Notes: generated by a model from the sequence alone, not told the origin. 64,000 bases of DNA from Paenibacillus sp. TCA20 (GCF_000732325.1 NZ_BBIW01000001.1:186001-250000); one strand, 5' to 3'; positions 1 through 10,118 are shown, numbered from the stretch's first letter. Numbers and translations: made by a program.

Positions 1-332
1 ACATCGCTCAGCAAGCCATAATGACTTACTCCCGCATTGTTCACGAGAATATCAGGCAGCATGTTATGAGCTTTAAGCTTCTCATACATTCGCTCAATCT
101 GTTCCTTGCTCCGCAAATCAGCAGATACAGTCATAATTCTGCCGCCGTGATCCATACAGCGTCTCGCCACTTCATTCGCAGCCTCATGAGAGTTCATGTA
201 ATGAATGACTACATTCATTCCAATGCTTGCAAATCGTTCTGCGATGGATGCTCCAATTCCCCTGCTTGCTCCTGTAACCAGAACCGTAGTCTCCAGAATA
301 GGCTTCATGAAGGATCCGGTTTCTCTCTCCAT
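1..332 (-). CDS. ymfI: SDR-family oxidoreductase (YmfI-like), 5' part only
   Basis: This is the N-terminal ~110 residues of a short-chain dehydrogenase/reductase; the rest lies beyond base 1. The Rossmann nucleotide-binding motif TGASRGIG is at residues 20-27 and the NNAG motif typical of classical SDRs is near residue 100. The ATG at 332 overlaps the TAA of the upstream M16 peptidase gene by one base (TAATG), so the two are translationally coupled; a second ATG at codon 9 is an alternative start. The position directly after ymfF-ymfH matches B. subtilis ymfI, a ketoreductase-like protein that has been linked to modification of elongation factor P. The SDR family is clear; the specific role is inferred from gene order. 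Confidence 0.85.
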   Translation of the reverse strand, partial: MERETGSFMKPILETTVLVTGASRGIGASIAERFASIGMNVVIHYMNSHEAANEVARRCMDHGGRIMTVSADLRSKEQIERMYEKLKAHNMLPDILVNNAGVSHYGLLSD

Positions 333-1612
333 TAAGGACTCACCACCAATGACACGGCTAGCTGCTCCCAATTCACATGCTCTTTGAGACGTCTGTTGAC
401 ATCCTCCAGTGTAATCGACTCATATATCGGCAGCACGTTGAATAAGTCCCCGCCTCTAAACTGATAACGGGTAAATTCATGTGCAATACTTTCGGGTGAA
501 TTCAGCATTCGAAGGTAACCACCCATTTTCTTTTTACGTGTGCGTTCAAAATGAGCTGCATCAAAGCCGCTCTTCTGGATCTCTTCGACTTCCGCACGCA
601 CTCGGGAGAGCAGCAGATCCGGATCCTTGGTGTCCCCGCCGATGGCAGAGAATCGATACTGCGGTGAGCTGTTATACTCGTGACCAAAGCCGTCAGATAT
701 TAAATCTTCATCGTACAGCTTCTGATACAGCTCTGTGCTTGAGCCAAACAACAAATCCATCATCAATCTCGTTGTTAGATCTTCACGCAGAAGCTCTTCT
801 CCTTGCAGTCCCTTTGTAGCCTCCTTGAAGCCGAACAAGCACTTAGGAAGTGAAACCGCCAGTCTTGCTTCACGCCGCTTCTCTCCGACTTCCGTCGGTT
901 CTTGTTCAAACAGGCGCTCGATTCTTCCTTGCTTGTCATAATCTTTGCCTGCTTGATTATTTCTTACAAGGTCCAATACTTCACCTGCATCCACACCCCC
1001 TACAACAAATAACAGCATGTTGCTAGGATGATAAAATGCATTATAGCAATCGTACAACGTTTCCTTCGTAATCGTGCTGATGGATTCAACGGTACCCGCG
1101 ATGTCAATCCGAACCGGGTGCTTCTGGAACATGGCTTCAATTAATCCAAAATAAACTCGCCAGTCAGGATTATCCTGATACATATTAATTTCCTGACCAA
1201 TGATCCCTTTTTCTTTATTCACATTTTGATCAGTGAAGTACGGATTTTGTACAAAATTAATCAAAGTCTCGATGTTTTTATTGACATTCTCCGTGGCTGA
1301 GAACAGATATACTGTTTGATCAAAGCTTGTAAAGGCATTAGCGGAAGCTCCGTTCGAAGCAAAGGTAGCAAAGATATCGCCTTCCGGCTCTTCAAACATC
1401 TTATGCTCCAAAAAATGGGCAATTCCATCTGGAACGCGCTGTTCCTCTTTACCTTCTACTTTAAAGTGATTGTCCACTGATCCAAACTTTGTCGCAAATG
1501 TAGCATAGGTCTTCTCGAAGCCCGGCTTCGGGAGTACATATACGGAGAGTCCGTTGTCCATCACTTCATAATACAAAGTTTCCTGCAGGTGTTCATACCG
1601 TATGCTCTCCAC
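332..1612 (-). CDS. ymfH: M16-family zinc metallopeptidase YmfH
   Basis: A 426-residue insulinase-like (M16) peptidase. The inverted zinc motif HFLEH is at residues 66-70, with the likely third zinc ligand Glu in GQEINMY near residue 141, so the catalytic site looks intact. The start is a GTG at 1612 preceded by a GGGGGA ribosome binding site about eight bases upstream. It follows ymfF after a 3-base gap and overlaps the SDR gene by one base, which indicates one transcript. M16 pairs of an active and an inactive subunit are common; here ymfF is the motif-less partner. The natural substrate is not known. Confidence 0.9.
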   Translation of the reverse strand: MESIRYEHLQETLYYEVMDNGLSVYVLPKPGFEKTYATFATKFGSVDNHFKVEGKEEQRVPDGIAHFLEHKMFEEPEGDIFATFASNGASANAFTSFDQTVYLFSATENVNKNIETLINFVQNPYFTDQNVNKEKGIIGQEINMYQDNPDWRVYFGLIEAMFQKHPVRIDIAGTVESISTITKETLYDCYNAFYHPSNMLLFVVGGVDAGEVLDLVRNNQAGKDYDKQGRIERLFEQEPTEVGEKRREARLAVSLPKCLFGFKEATKGLQGEELLREDLTTRLMMDLLFGSSTELYQKLYDEDLISDGFGHEYNSSPQYRFSAIGGDTKDPDLLLSRVRAEVEEIQKSGFDAAHFERTRKKKMGGYLRMLNSPESIAHEFTRYQFRGGDLFNVLPIYESITLEDVNRRLKEHVNWEQLAVSLVVSP

Positions 1613-1615
1613 CGG

Positions 1616-2896
1616 TCATTCCCCCTTCTGATCTCTCAAGAAATAAATCGTATCCAGCTCAAACGTATCCGCTGCCTTCTGGATATCTGACTTGGATAAT
1701 GCCTCGATCTGTTCCAGCAGCTCCTGCGTCGTGCGTTCCTTACCGGATAATACCCGATTGAAATCATACGAGATCATCTCAAACGCAGAATCTTGAATTT
1801 CTCTCAGCAAATTACGGATCATAGCCTTGGTCTGATTCAGCTCCAAGTCGCTGATGACTCCTGCTTTTAGATCGGCAAGCTGCTGATGAATGATCTCGAC
1901 TGCTTTTTCATAATTCGGAATTTCAATCCCTGACTGGATGGTTGCAATACCCTTGTGACCGTCATATCTAGAGGAGGCATAATATGCCAAGCTGTGCTTC
2001 TCTCGAACATTAACGAAGAGCTTGGAATGGGGATAACCACCCAATATTCCGTTATAAGTCAATGCGGAGGCGTACTGATCATCCCCGTATGTAATCGAGG
2101 TCCTCAGGCCCATATTAAGCTTGCCTTGGCTTACATTCAATTTTTCCACCACAGTCTGAACATCACGGCGATCATGATGACCTGTTTCTGTCTTGTACTC
2201 AAAAGAATGATCCCGATTCAACTGGAAGTATTTCTGGACAAGGCCCTCTACCTCTTCAAGTGTCGTATCCCCGACAACATACAAGTCCATTCCAGCATTA
2301 TTTATCCATTCTTCGTATGAAGTATATAGGGTTGCCGCATTAATCTGATCCAGCTCTGAGCGTTCACCCAATGGATGCAGCCGGTAAGGTTCATTCTTGC
2401 ACATCTCTTCTATACAGCGTTCAGCTGCATATCTCATCTTGTCATTAACGATGGATTCCAGGCGCTTGCGTACGGTTTCACGTTCCGCTTGAACATAAGA
2501 GGAGCGAAACTTTCCATTTTCTGTAGCTGGATTTGTTACAACTTCACCCAAAAAGGAGAACGAACGATCCAGGAGGCTTTCACTGCTCTGCACAAAGGAG
2601 TCATTAATGGTATCCATTCGGAATTGGATAATTTGATGATCCCCTCGTTTATATACGTCAAAACCAAAGCCTGCACCATACAGCTCCTCAAGCTGCTCAC
2701 GGAACTGAATGGTTTCCGGATAGGATTCGGTACCTCTGCGAAGCACAAAAGGAATAAGCGCTGTGCTGGTAACTGTATCTTCTTTAAGAGGAGTCCCTAC
2801 GTAGAGGGATATGGCAAACGTCTTAAAACGCTTGGTAGGCAGCACGTGTATGCGAATATGCTGATTGCTGCCACGTTCAAATCCTGCTTTAGTCAA
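1616..2896 (-). CDS. ymfF: M16-family peptidase-like protein YmfF (no zinc motif)
   Basis: A 426-residue protein with the M16 fold, for example a C-terminal half containing LGGYPHSKLFVNVREKHSLA, the region that holds the conserved Arg/Tyr of M16B enzymes. The HxxEH zinc motif is absent: the corresponding segment reads PFVLRRGTESYPETIQF. It is therefore probably the catalytically inactive partner of the adjacent YmfH. The start is a TTG at 2896 with AAGGGG nine bases upstream. A SigA-like promoter lies at 2931-2959. B. subtilis has the same ymfF-ymfH-ymfI order. Confidence 0.88.
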   Translation of the reverse strand: MTKAGFERGSNQHIRIHVLPTKRFKTFAISLYVGTPLKEDTVTSTALIPFVLRRGTESYPETIQFREQLEELYGAGFGFDVYKRGDHQIIQFRMDTINDSFVQSSESLLDRSFSFLGEVVTNPATENGKFRSSYVQAERETVRKRLESIVNDKMRYAAERCIEEMCKNEPYRLHPLGERSELDQINAATLYTSYEEWINNAGMDLYVVGDTTLEEVEGLVQKYFQLNRDHSFEYKTETGHHDRRDVQTVVEKLNVSQGKLNMGLRTSITYGDDQYASALTYNGILGGYPHSKLFVNVREKHSLAYYASSRYDGHKGIATIQSGIEIPNYEKAVEIIHQQLADLKAGVISDLELNQTKAMIRNLLREIQDSAFEMISYDFNRVLSGKERTTQELLEQIEALSKSDIQKAADTFELDTIYFLRDQKGE

Positions 2897-2930
2897 GTTC
2901 CAAAACCCCTTTTTCGTTTGTCATAATTTT

Positions 2931-2959
2931 CTTATATCTCATCATTCTAACCTATCCAA
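2931..2959 (-). promoter_or_regulatory. SigA-like promoter for ymfF-ymfH-ymfI
   Basis: On the minus strand, TTGGAT (-35) and TATAAG (-10) are separated by 17 bases and end about 35 bases upstream of the ymfF TTG start. The -10 is one base from consensus; the -35 matches only in TTG and one further position. No terminator is seen between sleB and this site, so the assignment is tentative. Confidence 0.45.
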
Positions 2960-3006
2960 AAGCACAGAAGCAACCGGAGGACCTGCCGCCGATTGCCAGA
3001 GTGAGC

Positions 3007-3078
3007 ATGTAAGTTAGTTGGCATGAAGGTAGGCTTATATGCTGTTCGCCCCAGTCATCCCCATTTTATAACTTACAT
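3007..3078. repeat. 10-bp inverted repeat overlapping the sleB stop
   Basis: ATGTAAGTTA at 3007-3016 and TAACTTACAT at 3069-3078 are perfect inverted copies, with a short GCAT/ATGC pair inside the loop. The right arm covers the sleB stop codon. There is no T-run on either side, so it does not look like a normal intrinsic terminator; it may still be a 3' stem-loop of the sleB transcript. Confidence 0.35.
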
Positions 3079-3930
3079 ACAGAATATATGCTGACCAATT
3101 GTTTTCACTTGCTCACGTGTCCAGATCCAAGGCGAGGTCGCTGTTCTTGGATTGAAGTAATACAAGCAGCCTCCGGTGGGATCCCAGCCGTCAATGGCTT
3201 GCAATACTGCTTTTCTAGCTTGTTCATTTGGTTCAAGCCAAATTTGTCCGTCAGCAACAGCGGTAAAAGCTCTCGGCTCGAAGATGACGCCGGATGGTGT
3301 ATCTGGAAATTGCGGAGCCTTCACCCGGTTCAATATAACCGCAGCCACCGCGACTTGTCCTTCAAAAGGCTCACCGCGTGCCTCTCCGTATACGGCATTG
3401 GCCATCAGCTTGATCTCATTCTGAGTTAAGCCGAGTGAGTTGTTGCTGCCCATGCTGTCATCACTGTCACCTTTATTGTTTCCTTGACCTGTGTCTCCTC
3501 CCCCTTGACCTCCACCGCCGCCAGAGTAAGCTAGCCCTGGGCCTGGTTCAGTTGGACGCCAATCCTTTGTTGCGTTATAGAGCTTCAGCTTAGTGCTCGC
3601 TCCAACGATTCCATCGGCCTTCATTCCGAATTCGGATTGGAACCATTTCACCGAGCCCAATGTTTTTTCACCAAAATCGCTGTCTACTTTACCATAGTAA
3701 TAACCTAAATATTTGAGGCGGCCCTGAAGTTCATATACATCCTTTCCGGACGAGCCATATCTGACTTCATTCTGACTAAACGTTGGAATAGCCTCGGCTT
3801 CCTGCTGTTGTTGCTCGATACTGGATTCAGCTTGCGACACTTCATAATGATCTGTCTTGAGCAGAACACGATATGAAGTCGCTGAGATCAAGATGATGCC
3901 GGCAAGAATCCATAGATTGATTTTTCGCAT
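3073..3930 (-). CDS. sleB: SleB-type spore cortex-lytic / cell wall hydrolase
   Basis: A 285-residue secreted hydrolase. Residues 1-24 are a basic-hydrophobic signal anchor, residues ~55-120 a peptidoglycan-binding domain (VYELQGRLKYLGYYYG), residues 133-165 a Gly/Asn/Ser-rich linker, and residues ~168-285 the Hydrolase_2 (SleB) domain. The probable catalytic glutamate is E183 in YGEARGE. Family members are lytic transglycosylases acting on spore cortex peptidoglycan during germination. The start ATG at 3930 has AGAAAGG about 11 bases upstream. No ypeB partner is in the window, and sleB sits alone between the ymf genes and spoIIIE, unlike B. subtilis sleB-ypeB. A vegetative cell wall hydrolase of the same family is possible. 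Confidence 0.85.
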   Translation of the reverse strand: MRKINLWILAGIILISATSYRVLLKTDHYEVSQAESSIEQQQQEAEAIPTFSQNEVRYGSSGKDVYELQGRLKYLGYYYGKVDSDFGEKTLGSVKWFQSEFGMKADGIVGASTKLKLYNATKDWRPTEPGPGLAYSGGGGGQGGGDTGQGNNKGDSDDSMGSNNSLGLTQNEIKLMANAVYGEARGEPFEGQVAVAAVILNRVKAPQFPDTPSGVIFEPRAFTAVADGQIWLEPNEQARKAVLQAIDGWDPTGGCLYYFNPRTATSPWIWTREQVKTIGQHIFCM

Positions 3931-4111
3931 GAGTAGGATCTACCTTTCTTTAATGTTCTCTTGAGAATCAATTTGACATTGCCTTTACATGATTTATGCA
4001 ATTGATTCGATGGCTACAATTATTATGTTTAGCAGTTATTGTTCCTATGCACTAACCATAGATATCGAGAACTTGTAAAAGGCTGGTAATGATGATCTCC
4101 TCATTTACGTT

Positions 4112-4157
4112 CTATATAAAAAGGCCCCTTATCCCTAATTAAAGAGTAAGAGGCCCT
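4112..4157 (-). terminator. Intrinsic terminator after spoIIIE/ftsK
   Basis: On the minus strand the sequence forms a GC-rich stem (AGGGCCTCTTA paired with TAAGGGGCC) followed by TTTTTATATA. It lies about 45 bases downstream of the translocase stop codon and upstream of sleB, so it probably ends the rnjB/tepA/spoIIIE transcript. Confidence 0.75.
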
Positions 4158-4200
4158 GTACTAATCCAATCAATGCTGAGAAGGCATCATCAGATTAATT

Positions 4201-6861
4201 TTATGAGCTGATTTTGTTAGCTTGGTATTGCTCTAGCGATACTAGGACTTCCCTCGGCTTGCTGCCTTCGTAAGGTCCGATAATCCCTCTGGCCTCCATC
4301 GAGTCGATTAGTCTGGCGGCACGCGTATAGCCTACCCGCATACGACGCTGCAGTAAGGAAACAGAGGCTTGCTTAGCTTCAAGAATAATTTGAACAGCCT
4401 GCTCGTATAATTCATCCTGTACTTCATCTGCCTGCTGAACTGAATCATCGATCTCTGGCACAAGCGATTCGTCGTATTCTGCATCAGCCTGATTGCTGAC
4501 ATAGCTTACGATGTTCTCCACCTCATGATCGCTCATAAATGCACCTTGGACTCGAACCGGCTTAGAAGAGCCCATCGGCATAAACAGCATATCTCCCCGG
4601 CCAAGCAGCTTCTCGGCTCCACCCATATCCAGTATGGTCCTGGAGTCAACCTGGGAGGATACACCGAAGGCAATCCGCGAAGGAATATTGGCCTTGATTA
4701 CACCTGTAATAACATCTACAGATGGTCTTTGCGTGGCTATAATCAGGTGTATACCTGCCGCACGAGCCATCTGGGCAAGTCTTGCAATCGCATCCTCAAC
4801 ATCATTAGCGGCAACCATCATGAGATCTGCAAGCTCATCGACGATTACAACGATGTAAGGCAGCACGGCATCAGGGTTGTCCTTCATGAGATTGTTATAC
4901 CCTTCGACATTACGAGTACCCGACTTCGAGAAGAGTTCATAACGCTTCTCCATCTCGACAACGATCTTCTTCAGTGCGAGAGAAGCACGTTTGGGATCAG
5001 TGACGACAGGTGCAAGCAAATGAGGTATGCCATTGTACACATTGAGCTCGACCATCTTCGGATCGACCATGAGAAACTTCACTTCCGTAGGCTTGGCCTT
5101 ATACAAAATGCTCGTAATGATTCCGTTAATACATACCGATTTACCTGAACCAGTTGCACCAGCGACCAGCAAGTGGGGCATTCGCGCCAGGTTCCCAACA
5201 ATCGTCTGACCTGAGATGTCCCGGCCAAAAGCAATCGACAATTTCGATTCGGCCTCCTGGAATGTTGATGTCTCCATGACTTCCCGCATCGTGACTACCG
5301 ATACTTCACTGTTAGGTACTTCAATACCTATTGCTGATTTACCCGGGATCGGTGCCTCCATCCGAATGTCCTTGGCTGCGAGTGCGAGTGCGATATCGTC
5401 TGTCAAGCTGACGATCCGGCTGACTTTAACACCGATGTCCGGCTGAATCTCATATCTTGTAACAGCAGGACCTCGAACAACCTCAAGCACTTTAGCTCTG
5501 ACACCAAAGCTTTCCAGTGTTGCTTCCAGCTTCCTCGCTGTCTGTTTGTAATCGTTCTGATCTCCGCCCTTACCACCGCCGTTCGGTTTAGCAAGCAGTC
5601 GAAAAGGAGGCAGCTTGTATGGCTTCGGCGGCTTAGCAGGAGGCTTCTGTTCGCCCGCTTGTCCTGCTGCTGACGGTGTAGCGTCCAACTGCCCATTCCC
5701 ACTACCACTTATCGATTCGGCATTACCTTCAGCTGCATCCGTCATCAATTCCTCTGTAAAAGGAATCTCTCCGTGCCCAGATTCCTTCGCCTCATAAGCG
5801 TCATCCAGGTCTTCCTCCAATACGGAACCTTCACTGCGCACATTTTCGAAGAAATCTCGAATGATAGGCGATTGAGGGCTTGTACGATCTAACTGAGGAG
5901 TCAGCTCCTGATCATTGTCCGACGCATCCTCATGCCACACTTGCTGAGAGCGGCTGGCAGGAGCTGAAGATTCACCGTATATAATTGCCCCTTGTCCATC
6001 AAGCTCCTCCTCATCTTCGTGAACTGACAAGTCTGCATTGGAAGCATTATTCTTCGTGCCAGTTCCTTGTCCAAACAATTGGAATAACAAGGGAACCTTT
6101 TTCCGGGAAGGAGATATGAACTCCTCTTCCTCATCCTCCACTTCCTCATGAGCTGGAACAGCCTTCGTCTTCTGTTTCGTCTGCTTCAATTTGTGACGTA
6201 CCGCTGTCTTCTTGGACGAGCTCCAGTTATGGATCAGGGACTTCCCTGCGCGGAGAACCCGCGTTCTGAATATACGAATCAGATCGACATAGGATAAGTT
6301 CGTTATGAGCATGAAGCTGATGATGAACATGACAATCATCATGAGATTCGCTCCCATGCTTCCGAACAGCCATAGCAGTGCTGCATATTCCACTGCACCT
6401 GTATATCCGCCGCTGATGTCTTTACCAAGCATCGAAGTGTTGCTCGCTTCAGCAGGCCTCAACAGCTCTGTCTGCAAATCGATATGTATTTGAGACATCA
6501 CACCACCAGGATTCAATTCACCTATAGGACTCAGCTTCTGCTCCATGGCTGATATTGTGCTCATTAACGTCAATGCAAGAACTAACAATACAACTCCACT
6601 TTTACGATGATTCCACCCTGATGGCCATTTACGATGAATCATCACCATTAATCCGTAATAGATACCAATTAACGGGATGATGAAGTAAAACTTGCCGAGC
6701 AGAAGTCCAAACATTTTGGACAAGGATCGTCCTACAGTGGCTTCACCCGATAGAGCGATAACCGACAGGGTAATCAATATGATCCCATAGATCTCATATT
6801 TAAGAACCCCGCCAAGGGCTGCTCTCTTTTTCTTTTTCTTTCTTCTGGCCAAAAAGGTCAC
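4201..6861 (-). CDS. spoIIIE: DNA translocase SpoIIIE/FtsK
   Basis: An 886-residue septal DNA translocase that pumps chromosomal DNA across closing division or sporulation septa. The N-terminal ~200 residues hold about four membrane segments after a strongly basic leader (RRKKKKKRA). A long acidic/Pro-rich linker runs to about residue 430, followed by the alpha-beta motor with Walker A GATGSGKS and Walker B-like [13 protein letters not shown]. The last ~65 residues are the winged-helix gamma domain that reads polar DNA sequences ([21 protein letters not shown]). It is longer than B. subtilis SpoIIIE (787 aa) because of the linker. The position after tepA-ylzJ matches spoIIIE; whether it also serves as the vegetative FtsK cannot be told from this window. 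Confidence 0.93.
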   Translation of the reverse strand: MTFLARRKKKKKRAALGGVLKYEIYGIILITLSVIALSGEATVGRSLSKMFGLLLGKFYFIIPLIGIYYGLMVMIHRKWPSGWNHRKSGVVLLVLALTLMSTISAMEQKLSPIGELNPGGVMSQIHIDLQTELLRPAEASNTSMLGKDISGGYTGAVEYAALLWLFGSMGANLMMIVMFIISFMLITNLSYVDLIRIFRTRVLRAGKSLIHNWSSSKKTAVRHKLKQTKQKTKAVPAHEEVEDEEEEFISPSRKKVPLLFQLFGQGTGTKNNASNADLSVHEDEEELDGQGAIIYGESSAPASRSQQVWHEDASDNDQELTPQLDRTSPQSPIIRDFFENVRSEGSVLEEDLDDAYEAKESGHGEIPFTEELMTDAAEGNAESISGSGNGQLDATPSAAGQAGEQKPPAKPPKPYKLPPFRLLAKPNGGGKGGDQNDYKQTARKLEATLESFGVRAKVLEVVRGPAVTRYEIQPDIGVKVSRIVSLTDDIALALAAKDIRMEAPIPGKSAIGIEVPNSEVSVVTMREVMETSTFQEAESKLSIAFGRDISGQTIVGNLARMPHLLVAGATGSGKSVCINGIITSILYKAKPTEVKFLMVDPKMVELNVYNGIPHLLAPVVTDPKRASLALKKIVVEMEKRYELFSKSGTRNVEGYNNLMKDNPDAVLPYIVVIVDELADLMMVAANDVEDAIARLAQMARAAGIHLIIATQRPSVDVITGVIKANIPSRIAFGVSSQVDSRTILDMGGAEKLLGRGDMLFMPMGSSKPVRVQGAFMSDHEVENIVSYVSNQADAEYDESLVPEIDDSVQQADEVQDELYEQAVQIILEAKQASVSLLQRRMRVGYTRAARLIDSMEARGIIGPYEGSKPREVLVSLEQYQANKISS

Positions 6862-6941
6862 CTCCAGAAGAATATTATACCATAAGTCTACATCCGCACA
6901 TATGTTCTTTTTCGTCGAATCTTGACCACAAGCCCATATGC

Positions 6942-7166
6942 CTAGCTTTGAACAGCGTTAAGCGAAATCTCGCGGCCTGGCGCATAAGCTGAATCCAAAT
7001 AATCATACAAGCTGCCATTGATCAGCCTTACGATGATCCCCGACCTTTCGTTAACAGGCATAATCTGCAATAATCGTCCTTCGATCTGCATTTCTAATAA
7101 AGGAGGCTGTTCTTTCCACATCCCTTCAAAGATCTGCTCACCGGACATGATCGTATAAAGAGTCAT
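6942..7166 (-). CDS. ylzJ: YlzJ-like small protein
   Basis: A 74-residue protein whose ATG overlaps the tepA stop by four bases (ATGA), so it is translationally coupled to tepA. The sequence, with SGEQIFEG near the N-terminus and [15 protein letters not shown] near the C-terminus, fits the YlzJ family found between tepA and spoIIIE in Bacillales. It has no signal peptide or membrane segment. Function is unknown. Confidence 0.8.
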   Translation of the reverse strand: MTLYTIMSGEQIFEGMWKEQPPLLEMQIEGRLLQIMPVNERSGIIVRLINGSLYDYLDSAYAPGREISLNAVQS

Positions 7167-7939
7167 TGTGTCATCCCTCCAGGAGTAGCGGCAGCCCGCA
7201 TATCCTTTCGCGACAGGATCAGCTTATTGAGTTCAGCGATGGCCTCACCAATTCCGCCTACTGCATCCATCAGGCCATATTGAACCGCATCATTTCCACC
7301 TACTGCTGTACCGATATCCCGATTCAATTCGCCCTGCTTAAACATCAGTTCTTTGAAGTGCTGCTCCGTAATACGGGAGTGAGAGGTTACAAATCGTACA
7401 ACCCGCTCCTGCATTTTCTCAATGTACTCAAAGGTCTGTGGGACCCCAATAAACAACCCGTTCATGCGCACCGGGTGAATAGTCATTGTGGCACTCTCCG
7501 CAATAATGGAATACGTACTGCTGACAGCGATTGGCACCCCAATGCTATGACCTCCCCCGATGACAACAGTAACCGTTGGCTTGGACATGGAAGCAATCAT
7601 TTCCGCGATCGCAAGACCTGCTTCTACGTCGCCGCCGACCGTATTCAATATGATCAGAATACCTTCAATCCGAGGATTTTGCTCTGCAGCAACCAGCTGT
7701 GGGATGAGATGCTCGTATTTCGTTGTTTTATTTTGGGGAGGCAAAATAAGATGTCCTTCGATCTGACCAATAATCGTCATGCAGAAGATATTAGATTCCC
7801 CAGAAGGAACTGTAGTCTGTCCCAGCTCTTGAATCGTATTTACAACAGGATTCGATTTGGGCTGCTGCTCCGGCGGCAGCATAGGGGTCTCGTTCTTAGC
7901 GCCTTCGCCTTTATCCTTGCCGATTAGCGGATTTGTCAC
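7163..7939 (-). CDS. tepA: ClpP-fold protease TepA (translocation-enhancing)
   Basis: A ~258-residue serine protease of the ClpP/crotonase fold. The GxSxG-like nucleophile motif GGGHSIGVP has Ser at about residue 132, and the catalytic His is in TIHPVRM near residue 155. B. subtilis TepA was linked to protein translocation and degradation of secreted-protein signal peptides; it acts in the cytoplasm. I place the start at the GTG at 7939 because AAAGGAAG lies seven bases upstream. An upstream in-frame TTG at 7999 has no ribosome binding site and lies against the rnjB terminator palindrome. Confidence 0.87.
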   Translation of the reverse strand: MTNPLIGKDKGEGAKNETPMLPPEQQPKSNPVVNTIQELGQTTVPSGESNIFCMTIIGQIEGHLILPPQNKTTKYEHLIPQLVAAEQNPRIEGILIILNTVGGDVEAGLAIAEMIASMSKPTVTVVIGGGHSIGVPIAVSSTYSIIAESATMTIHPVRMNGLFIGVPQTFEYIEKMQERVVRFVTSHSRITEQHFKELMFKQGELNRDIGTAVGGNDAVQYGLMDAVGGIGEAIAELNKLILSRKDMRAAATPGGMTQ

Positions 7940-8014
7940 ATCAACACTTCCTTTGAAAGTTTTGTCTTCAATATCTGGGTTAGTATGACAATTCCACAAT
8001 GGATCTTATACACA

Positions 8015-8102
8015 CGAAGGCACACGAAAAAGCCTCTCCCGCGCTAACAGGGAACCGTCCAATATTACCTGTTAGCTTAGAAGAGGCGACTGTGTGCCTT
8101 CG
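8015..8102 (-). terminator. rnjB terminator inside an 88-bp nested palindrome
   Basis: Three nested inverted repeats share one axis: CGAAGGCACAC 8015-8025 with its complement at 8092-8102 (11 bp), GCCTCT 8032-8037 with 8082-8087, and GCTAACAGG 8043-8051 with 8068-8076 (9 bp). On the minus strand the two inner stems are followed by TTTTT, giving an ordinary intrinsic terminator after rnjB. The outer 11-bp stem encloses both the terminator and its U-run, which is unusual. Confidence 0.75.
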
Positions 8103-8120
8103 TTTGAAGTTATTGGTTTA

Positions 8121-9800
8121 CTATACTTCCATAATGATTGGCAAAATCATAGGGCGACGGCGCGTTTGCTCATACAAGAAACGTCCGAGCGCATCTTTGA
8201 CATTGGTTTTGAGTGATGCCCATTCATTGACATTCTCACTCATAAGCTTCTGAAGTGTACTTGTTACAATACGATTCGCTTCATCCAACAAGCCTTCAGA
8301 TTCGCGAACATACACGAATCCTCTGGAAATGATGTCAGGACCGGAAACGATCTTACCATCCTGCTTGCTAAGCGTAACGACAACAACAAGAATTCCGTCT
8401 TGTGAGAGCAGCTTGCGATCACGCAGTACGATATTTCCTACGTCGCCTACTCCAAGACCATCAATTAATACATTTCCGGAAGATACCTTGCCCGCTCTGC
8501 GAGCAGCTCCGCCCTGAATCTCAACTACTTCACCAACATCGGTAATGAAGATGTTATCTGAATCAATGCCTACAGACTCTGCCAGCAGTGCATGACGACG
8601 CTGCATTCTAAACTCACCGTGAATCGGAATGAAATATTTCGGTTTCATCAGATTCAGCATGAGCTTCAATTCCTCTTGACTGCCGTGACCGGAAACGTGT
8701 ACGCCAGAGTTAGCTCCGCTGTAGTGAACCTCAGCGCCAAGTCTGAACAACTCGTCTATTGTGCGCCCTACGTATTTCTCGTTCCCTGGAACTGGTGTTG
8801 CCGCAATGATAACAGTGTCTCCTGGCAGGATATCCACTTTGCGGTGAGTTGAGCGAGCCATGCGAGTAAGCGCAGACATCGGTTCTCCTTGGGAGCCTGT
8901 GCACAAGATTACAACGCGGTCTGCTGCCATCTTGCCTACTTCTTCCGGCTCAATAATCATGCCGTCAGGAATATCCAGATAACCAAGATCGGATGCAATA
9001 CCTACTACATTTACCATGCTTCTGCCGATTACGGTTACTTTGCGTCCGGTAGTTTCAGCAGCGTTAATGACTTGCTGGATCCGATGCACGTTGGATGCGA
9101 AGGTCGCAACAACGACACGCTGGCTTACCTTACGGAAAATATCCTCCATAACGACACCCACATTTTTCTCAGAAGGGGTAAATCCTGGCTTCTCTGCGTT
9201 TGTACTGTCTGATAACAGTGCCAGTACACCTTTGGAACCGATTTCTGCCATACGCTGAAGATCTGCATACTGACCATTGACTGGAGTATGATCAAATTTG
9301 AAGTCTCCCGTATGTACGACGACACCTTCTGGAGTCTCGACGCACACACCTACAGAATCAGGAATACTGTGGTTTGTCTTGAAGAAATTAACCTTAAGGC
9401 TGTTGCCAAGCTGTATTTCAGAATCCTCGTTAATGAGAATCCGCTTCGTTTCGCCAAGCAAATTAGCTTCCTTCAGCTTATTTTCTACGAGTCCGAGTGT
9501 AAGCTTCGTTCCATATACTGGTACATTAAGATGTTTGAGTACATAAGGCAATCCGCCAATATGGTCTTCATGTCCGTGTGTCAGTACAATCCCTTTTACT
9601 TTATCTCGATTTTCAGTTAAGTAGGAAATATCTGGAATGACGATATCAATGCCAAGCATATCCTCTTCTGGGAATTTTAAACCCGCATCTACGACTACAA
9701 TGTCATTACCGTACTGAACAACATACATGTTCTTACCGATTTCACCGACGCCGCCCAATGCGAAAATCATCAATTTATCGTTGTTATTTTTTTTTGACAA
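8121..9800 (-). CDS. rnjB: Ribonuclease J (RnjB-type)
   Basis: A 559-residue metallo-beta-lactamase/beta-CASP RNase with 5'-3' exonuclease and endonuclease activity in mRNA decay and RNA maturation. The zinc motif HGHEDH is at residues 75-80, the beta-CASP region follows (ATFASNVHRIQQVINAA), and the C-terminal ~100 residues form the RNase J-specific domain. The start is a TTG at 9800 with AGGAGG 11 bases upstream; codons 3-5 form an uninterrupted run of nine A. I call it rnjB rather than rnjA because it lies between dapA and tepA, as in B. subtilis. It has its own likely promoter at 9958-9987. Confidence 0.92.
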   Translation of the reverse strand: MSKKNNNDKLMIFALGGVGEIGKNMYVVQYGNDIVVVDAGLKFPEEDMLGIDIVIPDISYLTENRDKVKGIVLTHGHEDHIGGLPYVLKHLNVPVYGTKLTLGLVENKLKEANLLGETKRILINEDSEIQLGNSLKVNFFKTNHSIPDSVGVCVETPEGVVVHTGDFKFDHTPVNGQYADLQRMAEIGSKGVLALLSDSTNAEKPGFTPSEKNVGVVMEDIFRKVSQRVVVATFASNVHRIQQVINAAETTGRKVTVIGRSMVNVVGIASDLGYLDIPDGMIIEPEEVGKMAADRVVILCTGSQGEPMSALTRMARSTHRKVDILPGDTVIIAATPVPGNEKYVGRTIDELFRLGAEVHYSGANSGVHVSGHGSQEELKLMLNLMKPKYFIPIHGEFRMQRRHALLAESVGIDSDNIFITDVGEVVEIQGGAARRAGKVSSGNVLIDGLGVGDVGNIVLRDRKLLSQDGILVVVVTLSKQDGKIVSGPDIISRGFVYVRESEGLLDEANRIVTSTLQKLMSENVNEWASLKTNVKDALGRFLYEQTRRRPMILPIIMEV

Positions 9801-9957
9801 AAGAATCTGAACCTCCTATGGTAGTTGGACGTCGTACCTTAATGATATTATTACTATTTTATTAAAAGAAACCTATAGCTTCTCAGCCGAAGTTCCCACA
9901 CACTCTGCTATTAAACAATCTATTTCAAAAATATACCGCACCCAGTCACTTGACATC

Positions 9958-9987
9958 ATTATACATGATTAAAAACTGAAAAAACAA
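9958..9987 (-). promoter_or_regulatory. SigA-like promoter for rnjB
   Basis: A perfect TATAAT (-10) lies 18 bases downstream of TTGTTT (-35) on the minus strand, in AT-rich surroundings. The predicted transcript starts near 9950, about 150 bases before the rnjB TTG. Confidence 0.6.
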
Positions 9988-10118
9988 GTCAGTCACGTTT
10001 TGTAAGGTTTAGTTTCTCCATTTCATATAAAAACAAACGAGCTCTCCTTCCTTAAACAGCGCTTCTGAGGTATATTCTTCCCCCTCAATTACGGATCACA
10101 GAGCATGTCTGTTCCATA

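Noticed and set aside
1616-2896. Loss of the zinc motif in YmfF as a sign of gene decay
   Set aside because: The frame is intact, full length and paired with an active M16 protein; an inactive partner is normal in this family.
7940-7999. Upstream TTG start extending tepA by 20 codons
   Set aside because: There is no ribosome binding site ahead of it, whereas AAAGGAAG correctly precedes the GTG at 7939.
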